Shown: positions 42,693 through 52,471, counted from the first letter of the stretch. The stretch is 64,000 bases of DNA from Aeromicrobium sp. A1-2 (GCF_003443875.1 NZ_CP027482.1:1674001-1738000); one strand, 5' to 3'. Notes: generated by a model not told the origin, from the letters alone. Made by a program: numbers and translations.

Positions 42693-43778
42693 TCAGATCA
42701 CGGCGGCGCGTACGCACAGCACGTCGGGCAGGTTGCTGCGGATCTCCGCCCACGACCCACCCTCGTCGTTGCTGGCCCAGATCGCACCGTGCCGGGTGCC
42801 GAGGTAGAGCCCGACCGGGTCGGCACTGTCGGAGACGAAGGCGTCGCGCAGGACCACGGTGTGGGACTCCTCGGGCAGGCCGGCACCTGTCTCCTGCCAG
42901 GTCTCCCCCGCGTCGTCGGACCGCCATACCGCTGGCCTGCCGTCGGGCGGGAAGCGCTCAATGCCGGCAACCAGCGGGAAGACGAAGATCGCTCCGGCAC
43001 GATGCGGGTGCGCGACGATCGGGAAACCGAAGTCGGCCGGCAGACCGTCGGCGATCGAGTGCCACGAACGACCGGCGTCGTCGGAGCGGAAGACCCCGCC
43101 ATGGTTCTGCGCATAGAGCCGATCGGGATCGCCCGCATCGACCGCGACCTTGTGGACGCACTGACCGTACTCGGGCGACTCCCCCGGGATGAATTCCGCG
43201 CCGATCCCCCGGTTGTACGGCGTCCAGGTGTCTCCGGCGTCCTCGGTGCGATAGACACCACCGGTCGACATCGCGATCGTCACGGTGTCGGAGTCGGTCG
43301 GGTGCGGCACGACGGTGTGGACCGCCTGACCTCCGCCGCCGGGCTGCCAGTTGGGCCGGTGCGGGTGGTCCCAGAGGCTCCGCACGAGGTCGAAGGTCTC
43401 GCCGCGGTCGGTCGAGCGGAACAACGCCGAGGGCTCAGTGCCGGCGTAGACGACCCCCTCCTGGTCCTCCGGCGCCGGACGGAGCTGCCACACGCGTTCG
43501 AGGGCCGCCCCGGTGTCCTCGGGGAATCGCACCGCACCGCCGGCCGTCTCGTCCCACGAGCGACCCAGGTCATCCGAGCGGAAGATCTGCGGGCCCCAGT
43601 GCGGACTGGTCGCTCCGACCATCAGGCGAGTCTCACCGCTGCGGGTGTCGATCGCGGCGGAGTAGATCTCCTCCATGGGGAACAGCGGCTTGTCCCAGCT
43701 CCACGACGACCGGTCGGCGTCGGAGCGGCCGATGAACAAACCTTTGCGGGTGCCTGCCAACAGAACTGTCTCGGACAC
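42693..43778 (-). CDS. beta-propeller protein with sialidase-type Asp-box repeats
   Basis: 361 residues from GTG 43778. Repeated Asp boxes (FRSDDLGRSW, FRSTDRGETF, YRTEDAGDTW, FRSDDAGRSW, WRSDDAGETW, WASNDEGGSW) form a six-bladed propeller, as in VPS10/exo-alpha-sialidase-like proteins. No signal peptide seen and no sialidase FRIP motif, so catalytic activity is doubtful. The divergent PadR gene probably regulates it. Confidence 0.85.
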   Translation of the reverse strand: MSETVLLAGTRKGLFIGRSDADRSSWSWDKPLFPMEEIYSAAIDTRSGETRLMVGATSPHWGPQIFRSDDLGRSWDETAGGAVRFPEDTGAALERVWQLRPAPEDQEGVVYAGTEPSALFRSTDRGETFDLVRSLWDHPHRPNWQPGGGGQAVHTVVPHPTDSDTVTIAMSTGGVYRTEDAGDTWTPYNRGIGAEFIPGESPEYGQCVHKVAVDAGDPDRLYAQNHGGVFRSDDAGRSWHSIADGLPADFGFPIVAHPHRAGAIFVFPLVAGIERFPPDGRPAVWRSDDAGETWQETGAGLPEESHTVVLRDAFVSDSADPVGLYLGTRHGAIWASNDEGGSWAEIRSNLPDVLCVRAAVI

Positions 43779-43801
43779 GTGTGGCTCCGTCTCTCGGTAT
43801 A

Positions 43802-43814
43802 TTCCTAATTGGAA
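43802..43814. promoter_or_regulatory. candidate PadR operator palindrome
   Basis: TTCC-TAATT-GGAA lies between the divergent propeller and PadR genes, 24 bases from the former start. A-T rich centre and symmetry fit a PadR-type or wHTH operator. Confidence 0.5.
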
Positions 43815-43829
43815 CAGTACGCTAGGACG

Positions 43830-44378
43830 GTGACCAGCTCCCTGTCAACGACTTCCTTCGCCCTGCTGGGCCTCCTGGTGTTCGACGGACAGACGTCCGA
43901 GGAGGGGATGACCGGCTACGAGCTCAAGCAGCGCGCCGATCGCACGCTGCGGTTCTACTGGGTGTCCCCCGCCATGAGCCAGATCTACACCGAGCTGGAC
44001 CGGTTGAGTCGCCACGGATTCGTCGAAGCCCTCGACGACACCGCCGGCAAGCGGACCACCCGCCGGTTTCGGATCACGACCGAGGGGCGCGAGTCGCTGG
44101 AGACGTGGTTGCACACCTCGGAGCACGACTTCCCGATCCTCAAGCACCCCATCGCGCTGCGACTGCTGATGGGCGCGCTGATGGGACCGGGCGAGGTCGA
44201 GTCGATGCTGGAGGGCTACATCGATGCCCTCGCGGAGCGGAGGACCGAGCTCGAGGCGGTCCGCGAGCTGCTGGGCGACAACCCTGCGGTCGCCTATCCG
44301 GCCCGGGTCGCCGAGTGGGGTCTGGCCTACTACGACGCCGAGGTCGAGATCGTCGAGAAGCTGCGCAAGACCCTCTGA
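43830..44378 (+). CDS. PadR-family transcriptional regulator
   Basis: 182 residues from GTG 43830; a TTG start upstream would fall inside the operator. SLSTTSFALLGLLVFDG, MTGYELKQRADRTLRFYW, SQIYTELDRLSRHGFVEA and TRRFRITTEGRESLETWL form the PadR winged helix. C-terminal helices dimerise. Acts on the divergent propeller gene, judging by the palindrome. Confidence 0.9.
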   Translation: MTSSLSTTSFALLGLLVFDGQTSEEGMTGYELKQRADRTLRFYWVSPAMSQIYTELDRLSRHGFVEALDDTAGKRTTRRFRITTEGRESLETWLHTSEHDFPILKHPIALRLLMGALMGPGEVESMLEGYIDALAERRTELEAVRELLGDNPAVAYPARVAEWGLAYYDAEVEIVEKLRKTL

Positions 44379-44379
44379 C

Positions 44380-44907
44380 TCACTCGAACAGCTCCCGTGG
44401 CGCCGTGCAGACGATCTCGGGGTACTGCACCGCCTCGGGCTGGATCCACAGCCCCGGAGTGAAGCCGCACTTCTCCAGCACCCGGATCGAGCGCTTGTTG
44501 CGGACGTCCGGGCTCGCGACGAACCGGGGCGCAGCGGGGTGGTCCGGGCACAGCACGTCGCGGCAGAACGCAGCAATCATCCGCGTGCCGATGCCACGGT
44601 CGATCAGCTCCGGATCGCCGATCAGGTAGTCGAAGGCAACGGCGCCGGGGTCCTGCACGCGCACCGCATAGTCGTCGTACGCGATGACGGGATAGTCCTG
44701 CGCATAGCCAATCGGTCGTCCGTCGAGCTGGACGATCCACATCCGGGTCGCGCTCGTCCCGTCGAGCTCACCGGCGTAGTGCTCACGTGCGAGCTCGACG
44801 GTGCGCGGCTCATCACCGAACCACGGCTGAGCGTGCTCGACCGCCATCCACCCGACGAGGGCAGACATGTCGTCGTCGGTCAGCCGGCGAAAGGTGATCT
44901 CGTGCAT
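44380..44907 (-). CDS. GNAT-family N-acetyltransferase
   Basis: 175 residues from MHEITFRRLTDDDM at 44907. Acetyl-CoA-binding motif DRGIGTRMIAAFCRDVLC, followed by RSIRVLEKCGFTPG. Resembles AAC(6')/IucB-like acyltransferases. Substrate unknown. The stop abuts the convergent PadR gene. Confidence 0.85.
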   Translation of the reverse strand: MHEITFRRLTDDDMSALVGWMAVEHAQPWFGDEPRTVELAREHYAGELDGTSATRMWIVQLDGRPIGYAQDYPVIAYDDYAVRVQDPGAVAFDYLIGDPELIDRGIGTRMIAAFCRDVLCPDHPAAPRFVASPDVRNKRSIRVLEKCGFTPGLWIQPEAVQYPEIVCTAPRELFE

Positions 44908-44925
44908 CGCCAAGCACGATATCGC

Positions 44926-45444
44926 TCACATGCTGTCGAGTGCCTGTTTGTCGGCGCCCAGCTCCTGCCGGACCACCTCGAAGCACATCTGCGAGGAGTA
45001 GCCCTTGCGGGCCAGCATGCCGGTCAGCCGGCGGAGCTTGGTCGCTTCGTCGAACCGTGAGAGCGACCTCAGCCGGGACCTGACCAGCCGGTGGGCGGCC
45101 TCGACCTCCGCATCGGGGTCGAGCTCGGCGATGACCTCCTTGGAGATCTCGTCGTCGACACCCTTGCGGCGCAGCTCCATCGCCAGGGCACGGGAGGACA
45201 ACCCCTTGCCCCGTTGCCGGGACTGCACCCACGACCGCGCGAACTCCTCATCATCGATCAGCCCGGCGGTCTCGAACTTGTCGAGAGTCGCCTCGACGAC
45301 CCCCTCAGGCACCAGCTTCCTGGCCAGTGCCTGAGCGAGGTCGCTGCGGCTGTGCGCCCGCTCGCTGAGCTTGCGCACCACGATCTCCTTGGCGAAGCTC
45401 GCGAGCTCGGCGGGAGTCATCTCCTCGACCGGCGTCCTCTTCAT
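44926..45444 (-). CDS. recX: regulatory protein RecX
   Basis: 172 residues from MKRTPVEEMT. Helical repeats (RKLSERAHSRSDLAQALARK, DDEEFARSWVQSR, SSRALAMELRRKGVDDEI) match RecX, which restrains RecA filaments. It starts 13 bases after recA. Confidence 0.93.
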   Translation of the reverse strand: MKRTPVEEMTPAELASFAKEIVVRKLSERAHSRSDLAQALARKLVPEGVVEATLDKFETAGLIDDEEFARSWVQSRQRGKGLSSRALAMELRRKGVDDEISKEVIAELDPDAEVEAAHRLVRSRLRSLSRFDEATKLRRLTGMLARKGYSSQMCFEVVRQELGADKQALDSM

Positions 45445-45457
45445 GTCGAGCGACCGC

Positions 45458-46534
45458 TCAGAACTCGATGTCGCTCGGAGGCACCTCGACGACCTCGAGC
45501 GCGGGCTTATCGGCCTGTGCGCCGATGCCCATGTGCTCGAAGATGCGCTTTTCGAGCTCGTTGGCAAGATCCGGGTTGTCCTTGAGGAACTGGCGGGACT
45601 TTTCCTTGCCCTGGCCCAGCTGATCGCCGTCGTACGTGTACCAGGCGCCGGCCTTGCGGACCAGGCCTGCGTCGACACCCACGTCGATCAGGCTGCCTTC
45701 GCGGCTGATGCCCAGGCCGTACATGATGTCGAACTCGGCCTGCTTGAACGGCGGGGCCAGCTTGTTCTTGACGACCTTGACGCGGGTGCGGTTGCCGACC
45801 ATGTCGGTGCCGTCCTTGAGTGTCTCGATGCGACGGACGTCGAGGCGAACCGAGGCGTAGAACTTGAGCGCCTTGCCTCCGGTCGTCGTCTCGGGCGAGC
45901 CGAACATGACGCCGATCTTCTCGCGCAGCTGGTTGATGAAGATCGCGGTCGTGCCCGAGCCGTTGATCGCACCGGTCATCTTGCGCAGCGCCTGGCTCAT
46001 GAGCCGCGCCTGCAGACCCACGTGGCTGTCGCCCATCTCGCCGTCGATCTCCGCGCGGGGCACGAGGGCAGCCACGGAGTCGATCACGATGATGTCGAGG
46101 GCACCCGAGCGGATCAGCATGTCGGCGATCTCGAGCGCCTGCTCACCGCTGTGGGGCTGGGAGATCAGCAGCGCATCGGTGTCGACACCGAGCTTGCGGG
46201 CGTAGTCCGGGTCGAGCGCGTGCTCGGCGTCGATGAAGGCAGCGACCCCGCCGGCCTTCTGCGCGTTGGCCACCGCGTGCAGGGCGACCGTCGTCTTGCC
46301 GGAGGACTCCGGGCCGTAGATCTCCACGACCCTGCCGCGGGGCAGCCCGCCAATGCCGAGGGCCACGTCCAGCGCGGTCGCTCCGGTGGGGATGACCTCG
46401 ATCGGGGCACGGGCCTGGTCACCCAGTCGCATGACGGCGCCCTTGCCGTGGGCGCGGTCGATCTGGGCCATCGCGTTCTCGAGGGACTTGTCCTTGTCCT
46501 TCGCAGTGGCGAGGGAGCTGTTGGGCTGGGCCAT
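45458..46534 (-). CDS. recA: recombinase RecA
   Basis: 358 residues. [16 protein letters not shown] (Walker A), [18 protein letters not shown] and [37 protein letters not shown] (DNA-binding loops). No intein interrupts the gene. A LexA box lies 133 bases upstream of the start, consistent with SOS control, and recX follows. Confidence 0.98.
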   Translation of the reverse strand: MAQPNSSLATAKDKDKSLENAMAQIDRAHGKGAVMRLGDQARAPIEVIPTGATALDVALGIGGLPRGRVVEIYGPESSGKTTVALHAVANAQKAGGVAAFIDAEHALDPDYARKLGVDTDALLISQPHSGEQALEIADMLIRSGALDIIVIDSVAALVPRAEIDGEMGDSHVGLQARLMSQALRKMTGAINGSGTTAIFINQLREKIGVMFGSPETTTGGKALKFYASVRLDVRRIETLKDGTDMVGNRTRVKVVKNKLAPPFKQAEFDIMYGLGISREGSLIDVGVDAGLVRKAGAWYTYDGDQLGQGKEKSRQFLKDNPDLANELEKRIFEHMGIGAQADKPALEVVEVPPSDIEF

Positions 46535-46666
46535 GGTGGGCTTCCGTTTCTGTTCGTGGGCGGCGGGTCATCGACGACGGTAGAAGGACCCTCAGACATA
46601 TATGAGCCTCGTCGACCCGTCTGTGGATGTCGTCCTTCGAACGTCCAACCTGTGCACGAGATTACC

Positions 46667-46680
46667 CGAACATCTGTTCG
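46667..46680. promoter_or_regulatory. LexA box upstream of recA
   Basis: CGAACATCTGTTCG: perfect CGAAC-N4-GTTCG, 133 bases upstream of the recA ATG. Confidence 0.8.
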
Positions 46681-46807
46681 ATGCGAAGCGACACGCCGAG
46701 TGGTGCGGCGAGTCGCGTTCGTTCCCCACCGAAGTGGTGCCCTGGCCGGCTATCCGAGTCGGAGCAGGTGGCTCAGCCACCGTCGATGTGGGTGGTCTGG
46801 GTCCGGA

Positions 46808-47002
46808 TCAGCGTTCGGAGGCAGGCAGGCCGAGATTGGCGTGCACCGCACGCCAGACCGTCTTGGGCTGCTCACCCGCGTCGAGCGCCTCGGACGCCGT
46901 GCGCCCACCGAGCTCACGCATCACGTGGCCATCGGCCCACACCCGCGCGTAGCCGCGGCCGAACTGACGGTCCATGCGGACCCAGAACTCGCTGTGCCTC
47001 AA
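46808..47002 (-). CDS. DUF3046 protein
   Basis: 64 residues from TTG 47002, two bases after the HTH gene stop. MRHSEFWVRMDRQFGRGYARVWADGHV and LGGRTASEALDAGEQPKTVWRAVH match DUF3046 (Rv2738c), a conserved actinobacterial protein next to recA. Function unknown. Confidence 0.9.
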   Translation of the reverse strand: MRHSEFWVRMDRQFGRGYARVWADGHVMRELGGRTASEALDAGEQPKTVWRAVHANLGLPASER

Positions 47003-47004
47003 CG

Positions 47005-47307
47005 TCAGGCGGCCGACGCCGACACGCCACCGGGCGCGATCGACGAAATGCTGGCGATCTGGGCCTCGGCGGCCTCTTCGATCTCGAGCAGCGAGCTGAC
47101 GTCCAGCAACACCTTGGACAGCGGCACCTCAAGGGCCGAGGCGAGAGCGGCGAGCAACTCGGAGCTGGCCTCCTTCTGTCCCCGCTCGACCTCGGAGATG
47201 TAGCCGAGGCTGACGCGGGCCTTGCCCGACACGTCTCGCAGAGTGAGCCCCTCGGAGATGCGGCGCGCGCGGAGCACCTCGCCGACGAGCTGTCGCATCG
47301 CGGTCAT
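47005..47307 (-). CDS. ClgR-like XRE-family HTH regulator
   Basis: 100 residues from ATG 47307 (GGAGG six bases upstream). HTH region [24 protein letters not shown] followed by [21 protein letters not shown], highly similar to ClgR, which activates Clp protease genes. Position corresponds to Rv2745c. The C-terminal 25 residues are Ser/Ala-rich. Confidence 0.85.
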   Translation of the reverse strand: MTAMRQLVGEVLRARRISEGLTLRDVSGKARVSLGYISEVERGQKEASSELLAALASALEVPLSKVLLDVSSLLEIEEAAEAQIASISSIAPGGVSASAA

Positions 47308-47340
47308 CGGGTGCCTCCGTCCTGGCCTGCCATATGAGTG

Positions 47341-47829
47341 TCAACCTCGATCGGACCGAGATTCTTCCCCCAGCCTAGCGACCAGCCATGACAACAGCGC
47401 GGCGACCGTCTCCGAGCGGATCGTGTCCCGGTCCCCTGACAGCTCCAGCCGGCGCGTCTCGACGCCGCCGGGACCGGCCACGGCGACGTGCACCGTCCCC
47501 ACCGGCTTGCCCTCGCTGGGGTCCGGACCAGCGACGCCGGTCGTCGCCAGTCCGTACGTCGCACCGAAGCGGTCCCGGGCTCCCGAGGCCATCGCGGCGG
47601 CCACGTCGGCATCGACCGTGCCACGCTCAGCGATGAGTCCTTCGGCGACTCCGAGCAGGTCGGTCTTGGCTGTCGGGGCGTAGGCCACGATGCCGCCGAG
47701 CACGACGTCGGACGCACCGGCGACCCCGACCAGGGTTGCGCAGACCAGGCCCCCGGTCAGGGACTCGGCGGTGGCCACCGTCGCGCGCGCGGACCGCAGC
47801 GCATCGACGGCGTCGGCCGCCGAGGTCAC
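47341..47829 (-). CDS. CinA C-terminal-domain protein (nicotinamide-nucleotide amidase type)
   Basis: 162 residues from GTG 47829, overlapping the pgsA stop. TVATAESLTGGLVCATLVGVAGASDVVLGG, YAPTAKTDLLGV and TTGVAGPDPSEGKPVGTV match the C-terminal CinA (PncC) domain that deamidates NMN. The N-terminal MoCF domain of full CinA is absent. Confidence 0.9.
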   Translation of the reverse strand: MTSAADAVDALRSARATVATAESLTGGLVCATLVGVAGASDVVLGGIVAYAPTAKTDLLGVAEGLIAERGTVDADVAAAMASGARDRFGATYGLATTGVAGPDPSEGKPVGTVHVAVAGPGGVETRRLELSGDRDTIRSETVAALLSWLVARLGEESRSDRG

Positions 47830-48449
47830 GGCTGAGCCGCGGCCTTGGACTCGCGTCGCAACGTGATGGCGTCGCGGACGTACTGCACAGCAGTGCTGAG
47901 CGTGACGGCCAGCGCCGCCGCCATCAGGACGTTGGTCACCCAGATCATGATGTCGCTGGGGGTGTCCTTCCAGTCGGCCGGCGCGTTGTTCCACAGGTCG
48001 AACGGCAACAGGTAGCCGGCGATCGCGACGGCCTGCAGAGTCGTCTTGACCTTGCCGCCCTGGCTGGCCGGCATGACACCGTGCTTCTTGACCACGAATC
48101 GCATCAGCGTGATGCCCCACTCGCGCACCAGGATGATGATCGCGACGGGCCAGAAGATCGGGTGGATGATCGCGATGCCGACGAACGCCATTCCGGTCAG
48201 CGCCTTGTCGGCGATCGGGTCGGCAAGCTTGCCGAAGTTCGTGACGAGGTTGTGCTTGCGCGCGAGATCCCCGTCGATCTTGTCGGTGATCATCAGCAAC
48301 CCGAACGCGACCCACGCAGCGAGCCGATAGCCCACGGACTGACCGTCCTGGGTCAGCAGAAGCCACCCGAAGAGCGGTACTCCGGCGATGCGGAGCACCG
48401 TCAGGGCGTTCGCGATGTTCAGGTTGCTCGGCGCTTCTGCCGCTGCCAT
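47826..48449 (-). CDS. pgsA: CDP-alcohol phosphatidyltransferase (PGP synthase type)
   Basis: 207 residues from ATG 48449 (GAGAGGGA upstream). The CDP-alcohol motif D-x2-DG-x2-AR-x8-G-x3-D-x3-D is seen in DKIDGDLARKHNLVTNFGKLA followed by DPIADK. Membrane phospholipid synthesis; corresponds to Rv2746c (pgsA3). Confidence 0.93.
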   Translation of the reverse strand: MAAAEAPSNLNIANALTVLRIAGVPLFGWLLLTQDGQSVGYRLAAWVAFGLLMITDKIDGDLARKHNLVTNFGKLADPIADKALTGMAFVGIAIIHPIFWPVAIIILVREWGITLMRFVVKKHGVMPASQGGKVKTTLQAVAIAGYLLPFDLWNNAPADWKDTPSDIMIWVTNVLMAAALAVTLSTAVQYVRDAITLRRESKAAAQP

Positions 48450-48480
48450 GTGTCCCTCTCGGTGGCGCTGGTCGAACGTC

Positions 48481-48918
48481 TCAGTATGCGGCAGCGGACC
48501 GTCGCCGCGCCAACTGGACCTCGGCCTCGCCAGGTGAGACGTTCGTCGCAAGCCCCAACGGGGCCGTGTAGAACTTGGTGCCGTCGTTGCTGACGACCTT
48601 GACCCGCGGGTCGAACCGGACCCCGATGCGGCGCTCGACGCGAATCTCGCCCATCTCGCTCCACAGCAGTCCGACCCAGCCCTCACGGGCCAGCATACGT
48701 ACGCCGTGGTCGTCTGCCACGAACAGCGGCGTGCGGGCGTCGCGCAGTCCGCGCAGCAGATTGAGGCCGATCAGCAGCAGGACCGCGAGCGAGCCGTACA
48801 ACAGGGGCTCCTCACGGTCATACGCGAACCAGCCGAAGCCCGCGGCCAGCGCAAAACAGATCACGGCGAGCAGAAGGTAGAGCCCGGTGCGGCGCCGGAT
48901 CTCGAAGGAATCGGGCAT
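48481..48918 (-). CDS. small membrane protein, PH-like
   Basis: 145 residues. Two transmembrane helices (TGLYLLLAVICFALAAGFGWFA, LLYGSLAVLLLIGLNLL) and a C-terminal cytoplasmic domain with VRMLAREGWVGLLWSEMGEIRVERR resembling PH-like/YdbS-type folds. Unknown function; between ftsK and pgsA. Confidence 0.65.
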   Translation of the reverse strand: MPDSFEIRRRTGLYLLLAVICFALAAGFGWFAYDREEPLLYGSLAVLLLIGLNLLRGLRDARTPLFVADDHGVRMLAREGWVGLLWSEMGEIRVERRIGVRFDPRVKVVSNDGTKFYTAPLGLATNVSPGEAEVQLARRRSAAAY

Positions 48919-48921
48919 CGT

Positions 48922-51387
48922 CTAGCCGCTCTGGATGCTGGCAAGGACTTGTTCAAGGTCGTCGGCCTTGACCAGCACGTCGCGCGCCTTGGACCCCTCG
49001 CTCGGGCCAACGATGCCGCGGCTCTCGAGGATGTCCATCAGGCGACCGGCCTTGGCGAACCCGACCCGCAGCTTGCGCTGCAGCATCGAGGTCGAGCCGA
49101 ACTGCGTCGCCACGCACAGCTCGATGGCCTGCAGCACCAGGTCCATGTCGTCGCCGATGTCATTGTCGATCTCGCGCTTGGCGGCGGCCGCGACCGTGAC
49201 GTCCTCGCGATAGATCGGCTTGAGCTGCGTCTTGCAGTGCTCCACGATCGTGTGGATCTCGGCCTCGGTGATCCAGGCACCCTGCATGCGCATCGACTTG
49301 TTCGCGCCCATCGGCAGGAACAGCCCATCACCCTGTCCCACGAGCTTTTCGGCACCGGGCTGGTCGAGGATGACCCGGCTGTCGGTGACCGAGGAGGTCG
49401 CGAAGGCCAGCCGGCTGGGAACGTTGGCCTTGATCAGGCCCGTCACGACGTCGACCGAGGGTCGCTGCGTCGCGAGCACGAGGTGGATACCTGCTGCTCG
49501 TGCCAACTGGGTGATGCGAACGATCGAGTCCTCCACATCGCGGGGAGCAACCATCATCAGGTCGGCGAGCTCATCCACCACGACCAGCAGGTAGGGGTAG
49601 GGAGCCAGCACGCGCTCGCTCCCGGCCGGCAGATGCACCTTGCCCGCGTTGACTGCCTTGTTGAAGTCGTCGATGTGCCGGTAGCCGAAGTTGGCCAGGT
49701 CGTCGTAGCGCATGTCCATCTCGCGCACGACCCACTGCAGCGCCTCGGCGGCCTTCTTGGGGTTCGTGATGATCGGGGTGATCAGGTGCGGGACACCTTC
49801 GTACGCCGTGAGCTCGACCCGCTTGGGGTCGACCAGGATCATCCGGACCTCTTCGGGCGTCGAGCGCATCAGCAGCGAGGCGATCATGGAGTTGACGAAC
49901 GATGACTTGCCCGAGCCCGTCGCACCGGCGACGAGGAGGTGCGGCATCTTCGCGAGGTTGGCGACGACATAGCCGCCCTCGACGTCCTTGCCCAGGCCGA
50001 TCACCATGGGGTGGTGGTCGCTGCGCGCCTTGGCTGACCGGAGGACGTCACCCAGCGACACCATCTCCTTGTCGATGTTGGGGATCTCGACACCGATCGC
50101 GGACTTGCCCGGGATCGGCGACAAGATGCGGACCTCGTTGGACGCCACGGCGTACGAGATGTTCTTGGACAGCGCCGTGACCTTCTCGACCTTGACGGGG
50201 GGCCCGAGCTCGACCTCGTAGCGGGTCACGGTCGGGCCTCTGGTGTAGCCCGTCACGGTGGCATCGATCTGGAACTGCTCGAGGACCTCGGTCAGGCGCT
50301 CGACGACGGCGTCAGATGCCTTCGAGCGCGCCTTGTGCGGCGAGCCCTCGCGCAGCATCGTGCTGTCGGGCAGGGAGTAGACGACGTCGCCGGACAGGGC
50401 GAGCTGCTCGGCGCGCGCCGGGATCGGCTCCATCGGCGGCCGTCCGGCCGCACTGCTGCCGTCGGCCTCCGCCTCGTCCTCCACGACGTCGAAGACCCGC
50501 GCAGGGACCTGGTGGTCCTCGTCGGGCCCGTCGACCAGGGGGTTGTCGAACGGTTCCTCGTCGGTGGCGACGGAGGTGCGGGGGTGCTTGCGCTTCTTGG
50601 GCTCCTCGACGGGAGCTTCTTCCTGTGTACGTCCGAGAGCGCGGTCGCGCAGCTCGCGCAGCCGCGTCGGCACAGCGTAGACGGGAGTATTCGTGACGAC
50701 CAACAGCCCGAACACGACCACGAGCACGAGCAGCGGCACGACGACGTAGGGGCTCTTGAGCAGGTCCACCAGGATCGCGGAGAACAGGAAGCCGATCGCT
50801 CCGCCCGCCTCCCGCATCGCGTCGGGATCGGTGTCGCCGGGCCGCGGCACGCCGTGCGCCACGTGCACGAGACCGAGGATGCCACCGCTGATCGCGGCCC
50901 AGCCGATGGCCTGACGACCCGCGGGGCCGTTGCGATCGGGGTGACGAAGCGTCCGCCAGGCGACGACGACCAGCAGGATCGGCACGGCCCAGGCCAGGAG
51001 GCCCACACTGCCGGCGCAGATCTCACGGATCACGTTGCCGACGGCACCGGGCAGGTTCCACCAGACCGAGGCGGCCACGATGATGCCCAGACCGAGCACG
51101 CCGAAGCCGACGCCGTCACGGCGCTGGTCCGGTTCGAGATCCTTCGCGCTGTGACCGATGCTGCGCACAATCGCGCCCACCAGCCCGGCGATGCCGAGCC
51201 ACATGGCTGTCGACGCGCGCAGCAGCGCGTTGAAGACAGCAGCAATCGGACCAGGTCCGCTACGCCGGGCCACGGGCTTGCGAGCTGCAGGTTTACGGGC
51301 CTGTGGCTTGCGTTTCGCGGCTGGCTTCTTGCGGGCCTGGCTGCCGGACGGCCGCTTGCGCGGCGGGGAAGACGTTCGGGTCGCCAT
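48922..51387 (-). CDS. ftsK: DNA translocase FtsK
   Basis: 821 residues from ATG 51387. Basic N-terminus, four membrane helices (GLLAWAVPILLVVVAW and YVVVPLLVLVVVFGLLVV among them), linker, and motor with GATGSGKSSFVNSMIASLL, LVVVDELADLM and the terminal gamma winged helix (GSTSMLQRKLRVGFAKAGRLM). Segregates chromosome ends at the septum; Rv2748c ortholog position. Confidence 0.96.
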   Translation of the reverse strand: MATRTSSPPRKRPSGSQARKKPAAKRKPQARKPAARKPVARRSGPGPIAAVFNALLRASTAMWLGIAGLVGAIVRSIGHSAKDLEPDQRRDGVGFGVLGLGIIVAASVWWNLPGAVGNVIREICAGSVGLLAWAVPILLVVVAWRTLRHPDRNGPAGRQAIGWAAISGGILGLVHVAHGVPRPGDTDPDAMREAGGAIGFLFSAILVDLLKSPYVVVPLLVLVVVFGLLVVTNTPVYAVPTRLRELRDRALGRTQEEAPVEEPKKRKHPRTSVATDEEPFDNPLVDGPDEDHQVPARVFDVVEDEAEADGSSAAGRPPMEPIPARAEQLALSGDVVYSLPDSTMLREGSPHKARSKASDAVVERLTEVLEQFQIDATVTGYTRGPTVTRYEVELGPPVKVEKVTALSKNISYAVASNEVRILSPIPGKSAIGVEIPNIDKEMVSLGDVLRSAKARSDHHPMVIGLGKDVEGGYVVANLAKMPHLLVAGATGSGKSSFVNSMIASLLMRSTPEEVRMILVDPKRVELTAYEGVPHLITPIITNPKKAAEALQWVVREMDMRYDDLANFGYRHIDDFNKAVNAGKVHLPAGSERVLAPYPYLLVVVDELADLMMVAPRDVEDSIVRITQLARAAGIHLVLATQRPSVDVVTGLIKANVPSRLAFATSSVTDSRVILDQPGAEKLVGQGDGLFLPMGANKSMRMQGAWITEAEIHTIVEHCKTQLKPIYREDVTVAAAAKREIDNDIGDDMDLVLQAIELCVATQFGSTSMLQRKLRVGFAKAGRLMDILESRGIVGPSEGSKARDVLVKADDLEQVLASIQSG

Positions 51388-51396
51388 GCACAAAGG

Positions 51397-52203
51397 CTAA
51401 AGCACGGGTCGAAGGTTTGTGTGGACCTGTGCCGCGTGCCCCGTCATGAATTGACGTCGCCGCTCCCCCACCGTCGCCTCCTCGGTGGGCCGGTGGGGGC
51501 CCAGATCCATGCCGACGGGTGGTGCGGGCTGGTGGGAGCGAACCCGCTCCAGGACCAGATTGACGACGCGGGGGTCCGGCTGGCCGCCGTCGAGCAGCGG
51601 GGCCGTGACGACGTCGGCGCCCGCCGCGCAAATGTCGTCGTGCACCGAGCCGGGGGTCAACAGGTACGTCGACACCACGACACGTCGGCCGTAGGCCCTG
51701 GCGACGTCGATGGCGTCCGCGAGCGGCGTGTCCGGGCCTCCGAGCGTCCCGACGTGCACTCGCCCGCCCCACACTGCGCTGAGAAGCTGGGCGGCCCTGC
51801 CGATGTCGGCGACGGCACGGTCGTCCGTCGCGACATCGGCCGCCAGCACGATGGTGTCGTCGGAGCGCGCGCCAGCCTGGATGAGTCGTTGTGCCCCGAT
51901 CTCGGCCAGCGCCCAGTCCGGTCCGAGCGGCACGGTGACCGTGACGGCGGGGTCCAGGTGGGCCGCCTTCACGATGTCCACGCTGACCGGCCGGTCGTAC
52001 GCCAGCATCAGTGGCACCACGATTCGCGGTCCCGACGTCTTCCCGAGCACCACGGCGATCGAGGGTTCCTGCACATCGACGAAGGCGTCGACGACCTCGA
52101 GGTCCGGCGCCTCGCGGCGCACCGCGTTGACCAGCCCCGCGAGGGTGCTGCGCCCGTGGACGCTCTGCGCACCGTGTGCGCAGAGGATCAGCGTGCGCTT
52201 CAC
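51397..52203 (-). CDS. sirohydrochlorin chelatase (CbiX-like)
   Basis: 268 residues from GTG 52203. RTLILCAHGAQSVHG has the metal-binding His near the start, and the second half repeats the fold. IVVPLMLAYDRPVSVDI and LLTPGSVHDDICAAG follow the CbiX/SirB family. It inserts Co or Fe into sirohydrochlorin for cobalamin or siroheme, apt in an organism with a B12-dependent reductase. Confidence 0.8.
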   Translation of the reverse strand: MKRTLILCAHGAQSVHGRSTLAGLVNAVRREAPDLEVVDAFVDVQEPSIAVVLGKTSGPRIVVPLMLAYDRPVSVDIVKAAHLDPAVTVTVPLGPDWALAEIGAQRLIQAGARSDDTIVLAADVATDDRAVADIGRAAQLLSAVWGGRVHVGTLGGPDTPLADAIDVARAYGRRVVVSTYLLTPGSVHDDICAAGADVVTAPLLDGGQPDPRVVNLVLERVRSHQPAPPVGMDLGPHRPTEEATVGERRRQFMTGHAAQVHTNLRPVL

Positions 52204-52471
52204 CCGCGGCCCCGACCGCCACCGACCGAGGCGCCCGAGATGCCCGCGGTCGATCCGCCGAGGCGCCGGTTCGCCCCCGTCGTTGCGTGAACAACGGAGG
52301 CTACCGAGCCTGGTTCCGATGGTTGGTTCCGACGCGATCTCGTGGTGGAGCTGACTCGCATGCCCCACCTCCCGATCGGCGACGGGGTCTCCCCCACCAG
52401 CACCTCAAGCATCGGCGGTGCCTGTTTCGTGATGGTTAACGCACAGGCGATGTTGGGTTACATCTGGATGG

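Noticed and set aside
45458-46534. intein in recA, as in M. tuberculosis
   Set aside because: RecA is 358 residues with uninterrupted Walker and loop motifs.
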